From Gammaproteobacteria bacterium (GTDB lineage: Bacteria; Pseudomonadota; Gammaproteobacteria; Pseudomonadales; Porticoccaceae): a stretch of 64,000 nt of DNA. Shown here in pieces: positions 7,812 to 15,369 of this stretch. The position numbers were made by a program, and so were the translations under genes. A model generated the notes under the pieces. The model saw nothing but the letters and a program-made list of their open reading frames with translations, was not told the origin of the DNA and made no database searches. Each line of letters opens with the position of its first letter. The stretch's first letter is position 1. Location: the NCBI GenBank assembly GCA_016708925.1, contig JADJET010000022.1:124001-188000 (forward strand), written 5' to 3'.

Positions 7812-7887
7812 GTTCAATCTCCTTGAAAGACCTGTTGTGTGTCGCGCTGCTATCCCGCGGATGCGGGGAGCTTGCGGGAGTTTGAAG

Positions 7888-7902
7888 ACACAAACCGTGC
7901 CA
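7888..7902 (-). promoter_or_regulatory. Candidate sigma-54 promoter of pilA
   Basis: The minus strand reads TGGCACGGTTTGTGT. The -24 element TGGCACG is perfect; the -12 element is GTGT where TTGC is expected, keeping the G at the right spacing. It would start transcription about 65 bases before the pilA ATG. pilA genes in Pseudomonas and relatives are activated by PilR with RpoN, which supports the assignment. Confidence 0.55.
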
Positions 7903-8041
7903 CTTTGGATTATTCATGAAAATCAATGGATTATCCTTGCCAACCCCTCACCACCCGTGACGACCGGGCGCCCGGCTTGACATTTTTTGTCAGTCGCGGC
8001 GATTTTCAGCGGCTGGTGATTTCATCGCCCGTGTCGATGGC

Positions 8042-8073
8042 GGATGCCCGCCTTCGCGGGCATGACGGTTGTT
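8042..8073. repeat. 32-base direct repeat with hairpin, copy 1
   Basis: Identical to 8174-8205. It contains GCCCGC-CTTC-GCGGGC, a hairpin typical of the small dispersed repeats (CCCGCCTTCGCGGGC) of many proteobacterial genomes. Confidence 0.75.
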
Positions 8074-8078
8074 GAGTC

Positions 8079-8108
8079 GTAGGGCGGATAAGCGCAGCGC
8101 ATCCGCCA
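8079..8108. repeat. REP-like palindrome, copy 2
   Basis: GTAGGGCGGATAAGCG followed by CAGCGCATCCGCC. The inverted arms are GGCGGAT and ATCCGCC. It sits between the two 32-base repeats. Confidence 0.75.
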
Positions 8109-8173
8109 AGGCCGCGGCTCCGATCCGGACGTCGGAACGCGATTTTCTCGTTGGACATTGCCCGCCGATGGCT

Positions 8174-8205
8174 GGATGCCCGCCTTCGCGGGCATGACGG
8201 TTGTT
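8174..8205. repeat. 32-base direct repeat with hairpin, copy 2
   Basis: Same 32 bases as 8042-8073, 132 bases downstream and about 110 bases before the pilB start. Confidence 0.75.
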
Positions 8206-8318
8206 CTGGGTCGCCGCTTGTCTGGACAGCGCGCGCCGGGACTCTTACCATCACTCGCACGATGCGACAACCAGGGCAGCCGGCACTCGATGGACGCGAT
8301 GACCACAGGATCAGCTCC

Positions 8319-10034
8319 ATGAACGTGCGCAATCAGGTTTTGCGCGGACTGCCCCGGCGGCTGGTGGCGGATGGCCTGCTGGATGAGGCCGTCGCCACCG
8401 CCGCCGTCAACGATGCCGGTCTCGCGAAAATTTCGCTGATCCAGCATCTCGTCGAAGCACATCTGCTGACACCCCATCAGGTAGCGTTGGCCACGGCCTG
8501 CGAATTCGGATTCCCGCTGCTGGATCTCAACGCCCTCAATCTCAGTGCCTGTCCCCGCAATCTGCTGGACCAGAAACTGGTCGCACGGCACATGGCGCTG
8601 CCGCTGCGCAGGCACATGGGCCGGCTCAGCATCGCCGTCAGCGATCCCACGGATAACCGCGCCCTCAACGAGATCCGCTTCCAGGCCGGCATGACGGTGG
8701 ATCTGGTGGTGGTCGAGTTCGACAAGCTCCGCACCCATGTCGCGCGTTTCCTCGATGTCCACGACGACGACATCGGCTCGGCGGTGGGCGGACTCGACGA
8801 TATCCAGTTGGAACAACTGGTGGGCGACGCCGTCGACGCGGAGACGATGCTCGACCCGGACGCCGACGACGCGCCCATCGTGCGTTTCATCAATAAAGTG
8901 TTGCTCGATGCCATCCGCCGGGGGGCCTCCGACATCCACTTCGAGCCCTACGAGCAGCGCTACCGGGTGCGCTTCCGAACCGACGGCATTTTGCAGGAGG
9001 TGGCCAAGCCACCGCCGACACTGGCACCGCGCCTCGCCGCCCGCCTCAAGGTGATGGCGCGCCTCGATATCTCGGAGCGCCGCATGCCCCAGGACGGGCG
9101 GATCAAAATCCGCATCAGCAAGACCCGCGCCATCGACTTCCGGGTGAACACCTTGCCGACCCAGTACGGCGAGAAAATCGTGCTGCGGATCCTCGATGGC
9201 GGCGCGGCGCGCGTGGGCATCGATGCCCTCGGCTATGAGCCGGATCAACGCGATGCCTATCTCCAAGCGTTGGCGCGACCCCAGGGCATGATCCTGATGA
9301 CGGGGCCTACCGGCTCCGGCAAGACGGTGTCGCTCTACACCGGGCTCAATATCCTCAACACGGCCGAGCGCAACATCTCCACCGCCGAAGACCCGGTAGA
9401 AATCTACATGGAAGGCATCAATCAGGTGCAGGTGAACACCCGTGTCGGCCTCACTTTCGCCGAGTCACTGCGGGCTTTCCTGCGTCAGGATCCGGACGTG
9501 GTGATGGTGGGCGAGATCCGCGACCTCGAGACCGCCGAGATTGCGGTGAAGGCCGCGCAAACCGGCCACCTGGTGCTTTCCACCCTGCACACCAACAGCG
9601 CGCCCGAGACCCTGACGCGCCTGGCCAACATGGGCGTGCCGGGATTCAATATCGCCACTTCGGTCATCCTTATCATGGCCCAGCGCCTGGCGCGGCGCTT
9701 GTGCGCGGAGTGCAAGCAAATTGCGGACTTGCCCCACGCGGTCCTCAAGGAAGCCGGTTTTGACAGTATCAACATGCCGCTGGACCAGATCAGGGTGTAC
9801 CAGCCGGTCGGCTGCGCCAAGTGCAACCTGGGTTACAAGGGCCGGGTCGGCGTCTACGAAGTGCTCAAGATAACGCCCGCCGTGTCGCGACTGATCATGG
9901 AGGGCGCCAACTCGATCGATATCGGCGAAGCCGCCCGCCGCGAAGGTTTCAGAACCTTGCGCCAATCGGCATTGCAAAAGGTGGCCGAAGGTATAATCGG
10001 CCTGGAAGAGGCCAATCGGGTGACAACGGACTAA
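8319..10034 (+). CDS. pilB: Type IV pilus extension ATPase PilB
   Basis: 571 residues, normal for the family. An N-terminal MshEN/GspE-type domain is followed by the hexameric ATPase: Walker A GPTGSGKT near residue 329, the Asp box around 345-370, Walker B DPDVVMVGEIRD near 390, and His boxes (GHLVLSTLHTNSA) near 420. A four-cysteine zinc site is visible (LCAECK near 461 and CAKC near 498). PilB powers pilin polymerisation from the cytoplasmic face, working with PilC. ATG 8319 gives the family length; the upstream open stretch is repeat DNA. The ribosome site is weak (AGGA at 8307). It overlaps pilC by one base (TAATG). Confidence 0.96.
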   Translation: MNVRNQVLRGLPRRLVADGLLDEAVATAAVNDAGLAKISLIQHLVEAHLLTPHQVALATACEFGFPLLDLNALNLSACPRNLLDQKLVARHMALPLRRHMGRLSIAVSDPTDNRALNEIRFQAGMTVDLVVVEFDKLRTHVARFLDVHDDDIGSAVGGLDDIQLEQLVGDAVDAETMLDPDADDAPIVRFINKVLLDAIRRGASDIHFEPYEQRYRVRFRTDGILQEVAKPPPTLAPRLAARLKVMARLDISERRMPQDGRIKIRISKTRAIDFRVNTLPTQYGEKIVLRILDGGAARVGIDALGYEPDQRDAYLQALARPQGMILMTGPTGSGKTVSLYTGLNILNTAERNISTAEDPVEIYMEGINQVQVNTRVGLTFAESLRAFLRQDPDVVMVGEIRDLETAEIAVKAAQTGHLVLSTLHTNSAPETLTRLANMGVPGFNIATSVILIMAQRLARRLCAECKQIADLPHAVLKEAGFDSINMPLDQIRVYQPVGCAKCNLGYKGRVGVYEVLKITPAVSRLIMEGANSIDIGEAARREGFRTLRQSALQKVAEGIIGLEEANRVTTD

Positions 10035-11242
10035 TGGCAATCGCAGCGCCGCAAATCTACGTCTACAAGGGGAAGAGCCGCGACGGAAAACTTGTCGAGG
10101 GCGAGATCGCCGGCACCACCACCGCGATGGCCAAGGCGCAATTGCGCAAACAGGGCATCCAGCCGCGCACGGTGCGGAAAAAACCCAAGCCGCTGTTCGG
10201 CGCAAAAAAAGTCAAACCCGCGCACATCGCCACCTTTACGCGCCAGATGGCGACCATGACCCGGGCCGGAGTGCCGCTCGTACAGGCATTCGAAATCGTC
10301 GCGGAAGGTGAAGCAAATCCCACCATGCGCGACCTGATCCTGAAAATTCATGGCGATGTGTCGTCGGGTTCCGGTTTCGCGCCGGCACTGCGCGCGCATC
10401 CCAAATACTTCGACAATTTGTTTTGCAGCCTGATCGAAGCCGGTGAGCAGTCGGGCACCCTGGAGACCATGCTGGCCCGGGTGGCTCTCTACAAGGAAAA
10501 AACCGAGCAGCTCAAGCGCAAAATCAAAAAAGCCATGACCTATCCCTCCATGGTGCTGCTGGTGGCCATCGTCGTCACCGGTGTGCTGCTGGTCAAAGTG
10601 GTGCCGGTCTTCGCCCAGACCTACGAATCCTTCGGCGGCGCGCTGCCGGCCTTCACCTTGCTGATCCTGAATATTTCCGAGTTCGCGCAGGCCTGGTGGC
10701 TGCCCGTGATCGGGCTCGCTGTCGTCTTCGGCTTTGCGTTCGCCCAGGGACGGCGCCGCTCGCCCCGATTTGCCGATCTGGTCGACAAGATGATGCTCAA
10801 GATTCCCATCATCGGCAAAATCCTGAATGAGGCGGTGATCGCCCGTTTTGCGCGCACCCTCAGCACCACCTTCGCGGCCGGGGTGCCGCTGATCGAGGCG
10901 CTGCAATCGGTCGCCGGCGCGGCAGGCAACGCTGTTTATCGGGATGCCGTGCTGAAAGTGCGGGACGAAGTAGCGACCGGCATCACGCTGAACTCATCGC
11001 TCCGCAGCACCGGCGCGTTTCCCGTGATGCTGCTGCAACTCGTCGCCATCGGCGAAGAATCCGGAGCCCTCGACGACATGCTGTCGCGCGCCGCCGATCA
11101 CTACGAAGAGGCGGTGGACAACTCGGTGGACAACCTGACCACGTTGCTCGAACCCATGATCATGGCGATACTCGGGGTACTGGTGGGAGGGCTGTTGATC
11201 GGCATGTACCTGCCGATTTTCAACCTCGGCAACGTGCTCTAG
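10034..11242 (+). CDS. pilC: Type IV pilus inner-membrane platform protein PilC
   Basis: 402 residues with two tandem GspF/T2SSF domains, roughly residues 70-195 and 275-395. Three membrane segments are visible: after each domain core (MVLLVAIVVTGVLLVKVVP, and MIMAILGVLVGGLLIGMYLP at the C-terminus) and WWLPVIGLAVVFGFAFA between. PilC couples PilB rotation to pilin insertion. The start ATG overlaps the pilB stop. The start MAIAAPQIYVYKGKSRDGK matches the short cytoplasmic N-terminus of the family. In E. coli the equivalents are hofB-hofC between ppdD and coaE, the same order as here. Confidence 0.96.
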   Translation: MAIAAPQIYVYKGKSRDGKLVEGEIAGTTTAMAKAQLRKQGIQPRTVRKKPKPLFGAKKVKPAHIATFTRQMATMTRAGVPLVQAFEIVAEGEANPTMRDLILKIHGDVSSGSGFAPALRAHPKYFDNLFCSLIEAGEQSGTLETMLARVALYKEKTEQLKRKIKKAMTYPSMVLLVAIVVTGVLLVKVVPVFAQTYESFGGALPAFTLLILNISEFAQAWWLPVIGLAVVFGFAFAQGRRRSPRFADLVDKMMLKIPIIGKILNEAVIARFARTLSTTFAAGVPLIEALQSVAGAAGNAVYRDAVLKVRDEVATGITLNSSLRSTGAFPVMLLQLVAIGEESGALDDMLSRAADHYEEAVDNSVDNLTTLLEPMIMAILGVLVGGLLIGMYLPIFNLGNVL

Positions 11243-11292
11243 TAGTGCGACGCAAGGCCGATGGGCCGTACCCACGCGGGATATCACCTTGC

Positions 11293-11417
11293 GCAGGGCG
11301 GCTAAGCGCCAGCGCATCCGCCGTGATCGCAACTCCGCTCCTGCGGGCTGGCGCCTGGTTTTCCGGTGGGCGCGCTGCGCTTGCCCGCCCCGCGATGTCT
11401 TTTCACATGGCCGCGCA
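11293..11417. repeat. 125-base direct repeat led by a REP-like palindrome, copy 1
   Basis: It aligns without gaps to 11469-11593 (offset 176 bases) with about 11 mismatches by eye. It begins with the REP-like element (GGGCGGCTAAGCGCCAGCGC) and ends GATGTCTTTTCACATGGCCG. The last 55 bases are nearly invariant. Confidence 0.8.
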
Positions 11418-11468
11418 AGAGGCTGTGTGAAAACCCCACAGACCACGCAAATGTTGAAAACGCTCTGC

Positions 11469-11593
11469 GTAGGGCGGATAAGCGCCAGCGCATCCGCCAT
11501 GATCGTGGCTTCGCGCCTGCCGGCTGGCGCGTGGTTTTCCGATGGGCGCGCTGCGCTTGCCCGCCCCGCGATGTCTTTTCACATGGCCGCGCA
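11469..11593. repeat. 125-base direct repeat led by a REP-like palindrome, copy 2
   Basis: Second copy. Its REP-like head is the canonical form (GTAGGGCGGATAAGCG). It ends 75 bases before the pilD start. The conserved tail argues for a mobile or duplicated unit larger than a simple REP. Confidence 0.8.
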
Positions 11594-11668
11594 CGCGAGA
11601 ATGACGACAGCTCCTGCCCGCATCGAAACTTGCGTGCCGTGGTCCCGGCACTGTCAATTTTTGAACTG

Positions 11669-12595
11669 ATGCTCGCCGACCTGCCCCTGCCCCTGCCGGC
11701 GCTGCTTACGGCGGCGCTGCTGTTCGGATTGCTGGTGGGCAGCTTTCTCAACGTCGTGATCTACCGGCTGCCCGTGCAGTTGCAACGCGCGTGGCAGCGC
11801 GAGGCGCTCGCCTGGAACGACGAGCCCGCTACCGGCCCGGTCGCACACGACGCCGCAGAGCACTGGCCCGCCATCCCGGATGCGTTTGCACCCCTTTCGC
11901 CGCCAGCCACCGAAACCTTCAACCTGGTGGTGCCGCGCTCTCGCTGCCCCGTCTGCGCCACGCCGATCAGCGCCCGGGACAACATTCCGGTACTGAGCTG
12001 GCTGCTGCTGCGCGGGCGCTGCCGGCATTGCGCGGCGCCCATCGCCCTGCGCTACCCGCTGCTGGAGCTGGGAACCGGCCTGTTGACGGTCGCGGTGGTC
12101 GCGCAATTCGGACCCACTTTTCAGGGGCTGATGGCGCTGCTGCTCACTTGGGCGCTGATCGCCCTTGCCGGTATCGACCTGGATCACCAGTTGCTGCCGG
12201 ACGTCATCACCCTGCCGCTGCTGTGGCTCGGGTTGCTGGTGAACCTGGGCGGTGTCTTCACGGATTTGCCGAGCGCCGTGGTGGGCGCGGCGGCGGGCTA
12301 CCTCGTGCTCTGGTCGGTGTACTGGCTGTTTCGCCTCGCCACCGGGCGCGAAGGCATGGGCTATGGCGACTTCAAGCTGCTGGCGGCGCTGTGCGCCTGG
12401 CTGGGCTGGCAGCAGTTGCCCCTGATCCTGCTCATCGCCTCCCTCACGGGCGCCCTTTACGGTACCACCGCGCTGCTGCTGAAACGTCAGGCGCGCCAGA
12501 CGCCCTTCGCGTTCGGACCCTTTCTGGCGCTGGCGGGCGGGCTGGCGCTAATGTGGGGCAACGCATTGAGCGGCTGGTACGGGATGCTGGGCTGA
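11669..12595 (+). CDS. pilD: Prepilin leader peptidase / N-methyltransferase PilD
   Basis: 308 residues, polytopic. An N-terminal segment (LLFGLLVGSFLNVVIYRLP) leads into a cytoplasmic loop with two CxxC pairs, RCPVCA near 93 and RCRHCA near 116, that bind zinc. The A24 aspartyl protease residues are D in AGIDLDHQLLPD near 168 and D in GMGYGDFK near 232. It cleaves the leader of PilA at G/F and methylates the new N-terminal Phe. ATG 11669 matches the family's start (MLADLP); the frame is open upstream only through repeat DNA. Confidence 0.95.
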   Translation: MLADLPLPLPALLTAALLFGLLVGSFLNVVIYRLPVQLQRAWQREALAWNDEPATGPVAHDAAEHWPAIPDAFAPLSPPATETFNLVVPRSRCPVCATPISARDNIPVLSWLLLRGRCRHCAAPIALRYPLLELGTGLLTVAVVAQFGPTFQGLMALLLTWALIALAGIDLDHQLLPDVITLPLLWLGLLVNLGGVFTDLPSAVVGAAAGYLVLWSVYWLFRLATGREGMGYGDFKLLAALCAWLGWQQLPLILLIASLTGALYGTTALLLKRQARQTPFAFGPFLALAGGLALMWGNALSGWYGMLG

Positions 12596-12879
12596 ACGTT
12601 CCCGCGCCGCCAACTGAAACACGGCGGATGCGCTGGCGCTTATCCGCCCTACGACTTCTTCCCGTCGTCCCCGCCCCTTTCCCGTCGTCCCCGCAGAGGC
12701 GGGGACCCAGGCGCCACCGTACCCCGAAGCATCGCGGTACTGGATTCCCGCCCCACGCCTTCGCGGGGGCAGGCTTTCCGCGGGAATGACGTGATGCCGT
12801 CGTTCCCGCAGGCTACCGGGTGGATGCGCGGCGCCCATCCAACCTACACTAGCGGCCCCCAAAAGCTGGCGCGAACGCT
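12596..12879. repeat. Repeat-rich intergenic region, pilD to coaE
   Basis: 284 bases with several small repeat families. An inverted REP-like copy is at 12623-12652 (GGCGGATGCGCTGGCGCTTA then TCCGCCCTAC). CCCGTCGTCCCCGC occurs twice near 12660-12695. Interrupted CCCGC ... GCGGG palindromes fill 12690-12790. No gene is supported. The REP-like copy has the opposite orientation to the four upstream. Confidence 0.7.
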
Positions 12880-13524
12880 ATGTACATCATCGGACTCACG
12901 GGCGGTATCGGCAGCGGCAAGAGCGCGGTGGCGGAACAGTTTCGCGCCCTGGGCATTAGGGTGGTGGACGCCGATCAGGCGGCGCGCGCGGTGGTGGAGC
13001 CGGGCACGCCGGCACTGGCCGCGATCGCCGCGCACTTTGGCCCCGGGGTGATTCAGGCGGATGGCAGCCTCGATCGCGCCGCTCTGCGCCAACGGGTGTT
13101 CGACGATGCCGATGAACGCCGCTGGCTGGAGCAACTGCTGCATCCCCGGATCGGTGCCTGGCTCAGCGCGCAGCTCGATGCGGCACCCGGACCCTACGCG
13201 ATCCTGGAGTCCCCGCTGCTGTTCGAGAGCAGCCAGCACCGCATGATCGGCCGCGCGCTGCTGGTGGATGTCCCCGAAGAGGTGCAGGTTACCCGCGCGG
13301 CGGCGCGGGACGGCAACAGCGCGGAGCAGATTCGCGCCATCATGGCGGCGCAGATGAGCCGCGCCGACCGCCTGGACCGGGCGGACGACTGCATCGACAA
13401 CTCGGGCCCGCCGGAAGCGCTGGCGGCCCAGGTGGCGGCGCTGCACCGGACTTATCTGGCGCTGGCGGCGGAAGCTGCCCAACGGGCCAAACCGGCGCGG
13501 GAACCGCAGGAGCGCGCCCAATGA
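12880..13524 (+). CDS. coaE: Dephospho-CoA kinase
   Basis: 214 residues. It phosphorylates the ribose 3'-hydroxyl of dephospho-CoA with ATP, the last step of CoA synthesis, in the cytoplasm. P-loop GLTGGIGSGKS is at residues 5-15, followed by the substrate motif VVDADQAAR near 28 and the lid segment LLFESSQHRMIGRALLVD near 112-130. The C-terminus ends in an Arg/Ala-rich tail. The stop overlaps yacG (ATGA). The coaE-yacG pair between pil genes and mutT is conserved in gammaproteobacteria. Confidence 0.96.
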   Translation: MYIIGLTGGIGSGKSAVAEQFRALGIRVVDADQAARAVVEPGTPALAAIAAHFGPGVIQADGSLDRAALRQRVFDDADERRWLEQLLHPRIGAWLSAQLDAAPGPYAILESPLLFESSQHRMIGRALLVDVPEEVQVTRAAARDGNSAEQIRAIMAAQMSRADRLDRADDCIDNSGPPEALAAQVAALHRTYLALAAEAAQRAKPAREPQERAQ

Positions 13525-13721
13525 GCGAGACCGCGCTGATCGTGCGCTGTCCGACCTGCCGCAAAACGGTCGTCTGGGGACCGCGCAGTCCCGAACGCCC
13601 CTTTTGTTCGGCGCGCTGCCGGCAAATCGACTTGGGCGAATGGGCGGCCGAACGTCACCGCATCCCCGCCGAACCGGTGGCGGAATGGGATGCGCAGGAG
13701 GACGGCCTCAGTCCAGAATGA
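13521..13721 (+). CDS. yacG: DNA gyrase inhibitor YacG, zinc-binding
   Basis: 66 residues, the usual size. Zinc ligands are CPTC near residues 10-13 and CSARC near 28-32, followed by the family's IDLGEWAAERHRIP motif. E. coli YacG binds the GyrB C-terminal domain and blocks DNA binding. It is translationally coupled to coaE by ATGA. Its end overlaps the convergent mutT stop by 14 bases. Confidence 0.95.
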   Translation: MSETALIVRCPTCRKTVVWGPRSPERPFCSARCRQIDLGEWAAERHRIPAEPVAEWDAQEDGLSPE

Positions 13722-14126
13722 GGCCGGGGTCAGTGCCGCACAGCGCCGCGATGATCCGCTGATTCGCGGCGGGGAAAGGTCGCTGTGCGAGATCGCCGAT
13801 GGGCACCCAAGCGATCTCCTGCCCTCGTTGCCGATGGCGATACCGGAAAACGCCAGCACCCGCCACACATCAAGCACCACCAGGCGGTCCGGGTAGCGGT
13901 GGTTGACCACCAGGAAGGGCTCGCTGCGATCCACGCTGATCGCCAGCTCTTCGGCCAGCTCACGCGCCAATGCCGCATCCGGCGTTTCGCCCGGCTCGAT
14001 TTTTCCGCCCGGAAACTCCCAGAGTCCGCCCTGGTGCTTGCCGGTCGGCCGGCGCGCGATCAGGACCCGATTGCCGCTGCGGGACTGGATCACTCCCGCC
14101 ACCACCCGCACTGGGGGCAATCCCAT
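13708..14126 (-). CDS. mutT: MutT 8-oxo-dGTP diphosphatase, frameshifted in this sequence
   Basis: The Nudix box is intact: GGKIEPGETPDAALAREL, then AEELAI, near residues 38-60, after the start MGLPPVRVVAGVIQ. MutT hydrolyses 8-oxo-dGTP to keep it out of DNA. The reading frame shifts after VLAFSGIAIGNEG. The expected continuation (QEIAWVPIGDLAQRPFP ... RIIAALCGTDPGLILD, stop at 13708) is in the next frame, so one base is missing at about 13817-13825. Joined, it gives about 139 residues, normal for MutT. It follows argJ by one base (TGACATG) and converges on yacG, as in E. coli. A sequencing deletion is more likely than true loss. Confidence 0.88.
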
Positions 14127-14127
14127 G

Positions 14128-15339
14128 TCAGGTGCGGTACTCGGCATTGATGCGCACGTAATCGTAGGAGAGGTCCGTGGTCCACAGCGTCTCGGCACAG
14201 GTGCCGCGTCCGAGCTCGATGCGGATGGTGATTTCGGCGCGCGCCATGACGTCCTGCCCGGCGGCTTCGGTGTAACTGGCGGCGCGAGCGCCGCGCTCGG
14301 CGATCAGCACCTCGTCGAGCCAGACGCTGATGCGCTCGACGTCGAGCGCATCCACTCGGGCGCGACCGATGGCGGCGAGAATCCGCCCCCAGTTGGGATC
14401 ACAGGCAAACAGGGCAGTCTTGACCAGGGGCGATTCAGCCACCGCGTAGCCCACCGCCAGACATTCGGCGCTGCTGCTGCCGCCCGCCACGGCGATGGTG
14501 AGAAACTTGGTGGCGCCCTCGCCGTCGCGCACCACGGCCTGCGCCAGGTCCGTGCAGACTTCGGTGACGGCATCGCCCAGCGCCGCCAGTGTCGCACCGT
14601 CGAGCTCGGCGGCGACCGCGCCCGTCGCGGCCAGCATCAGGGCGTCGTTGGTGGAGGTGTCCCCGTCGATGGTGATGCGGTTGAAGGATTTTTCCGCGGC
14701 GGCAACCAGCATTTTCTTGAGCAGCGGCGCGCCGACCCGCGCATCCGTGGCAACAAAGGCCAGCATGGTGGCCATGTCGGGGCGGATCATGCCGGCGCCC
14801 TTGGCGATCCCGGTCACCGTCAGGGTCGCGCCGCCCGGCAGCCGCACACGGCGGCTCGCGCCCTTGGGCCGGGTGTCCGTGGTGAGAATGCCTTCGGCGG
14901 CCAGCGCCCAGCCATCCGCGTCCAGCGCGGCGACCGCGGCCGGCAGGGCGGCGACGATGCGCTCCGCGGGCAGGGGTTCGCCGATGACGCCGGTGGAGAA
15001 CGGCAGGACCTGTGCGGTCGCAACGCCGGTTTGCGCCGCCAATGCCGCGCACACGGATTCGGCCCGGATCAGGCCGTCGGCGCCCATGCCCGCGTTGGCG
15101 TTGCCGGTGTTGATCACCCAGTAGCGCGGCGCGGCCTGCGCCAGATGGTTGCGCGCCACCTGGACCGGCGCGGCACAGAAGGCGTTGCGGGTGAACAGCC
15201 CGGCGCTGGTGGCGTCGACGGCCAGCTCGATCACCACCAGATCGCGGCGGCCCGGTTTTTTGACGCCCGCGCTGGCGGTACCCAGACGCAAACCCGCTAT
15301 CGGATGGAGTGCCGGTAAAACGTCTTCACCCACGGCCAT
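14128..15339 (-). CDS. argJ: Bifunctional ornithine acetyltransferase / N-acetylglutamate synthase
   Basis: 403 residues. It transfers acetyl from N-acetylornithine to glutamate and can also use acetyl-CoA, closing the cyclic arginine pathway. The self-cleavage motif is intact: KGAGMIRPDMATMLAF near 190-205, with cleavage expected before the Thr that becomes the catalytic nucleophile. Other family motifs seen are NTGNANA and GDTSTNDA. ATG 15339 has GGGAG about 9 bases upstream; a TTG five codons earlier is less likely. It lies between secA and mutT on the same strand, the arrangement found in Pseudomonas. Confidence 0.95.
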   Translation of the reverse strand: MAVGEDVLPALHPIAGLRLGTASAGVKKPGRRDLVVIELAVDATSAGLFTRNAFCAAPVQVARNHLAQAAPRYWVINTGNANAGMGADGLIRAESVCAALAAQTGVATAQVLPFSTGVIGEPLPAERIVAALPAAVAALDADGWALAAEGILTTDTRPKGASRRVRLPGGATLTVTGIAKGAGMIRPDMATMLAFVATDARVGAPLLKKMLVAAAEKSFNRITIDGDTSTNDALMLAATGAVAAELDGATLAALGDAVTEVCTDLAQAVVRDGEGATKFLTIAVAGGSSSAECLAVGYAVAESPLVKTALFACDPNWGRILAAIGRARVDALDVERISVWLDEVLIAERGARAASYTEAAGQDVMARAEITIRIELGRGTCAETLWTTDLSYDYVRINAEYRT

Positions 15340-15369
15340 GACGGGCTCCCGCAACCAATCCGGCGGCGC

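Larger units (their letters stand above)
7812..8318. other. Intergenic region between divergent pilA and pilB
   Basis: 507 bases. The left 100 carry the pilA leader and candidate sigma-54 promoter. The middle holds two identical 32-base repeats and a REP-like element between them. No separate gene is supported. The frame into pilB is open back to 8151 but is only repeat translated. Confidence 0.6.
11243..11668. other. Intergenic region, pilC to pilD, mostly repeats
   Basis: 426 bases, of which 250 are two copies of a 125-base direct repeat. No gene is supported in either strand. Such a spacer between pilC and pilD is unusual, because these genes normally abut or are a few bases apart. Confidence 0.7.
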
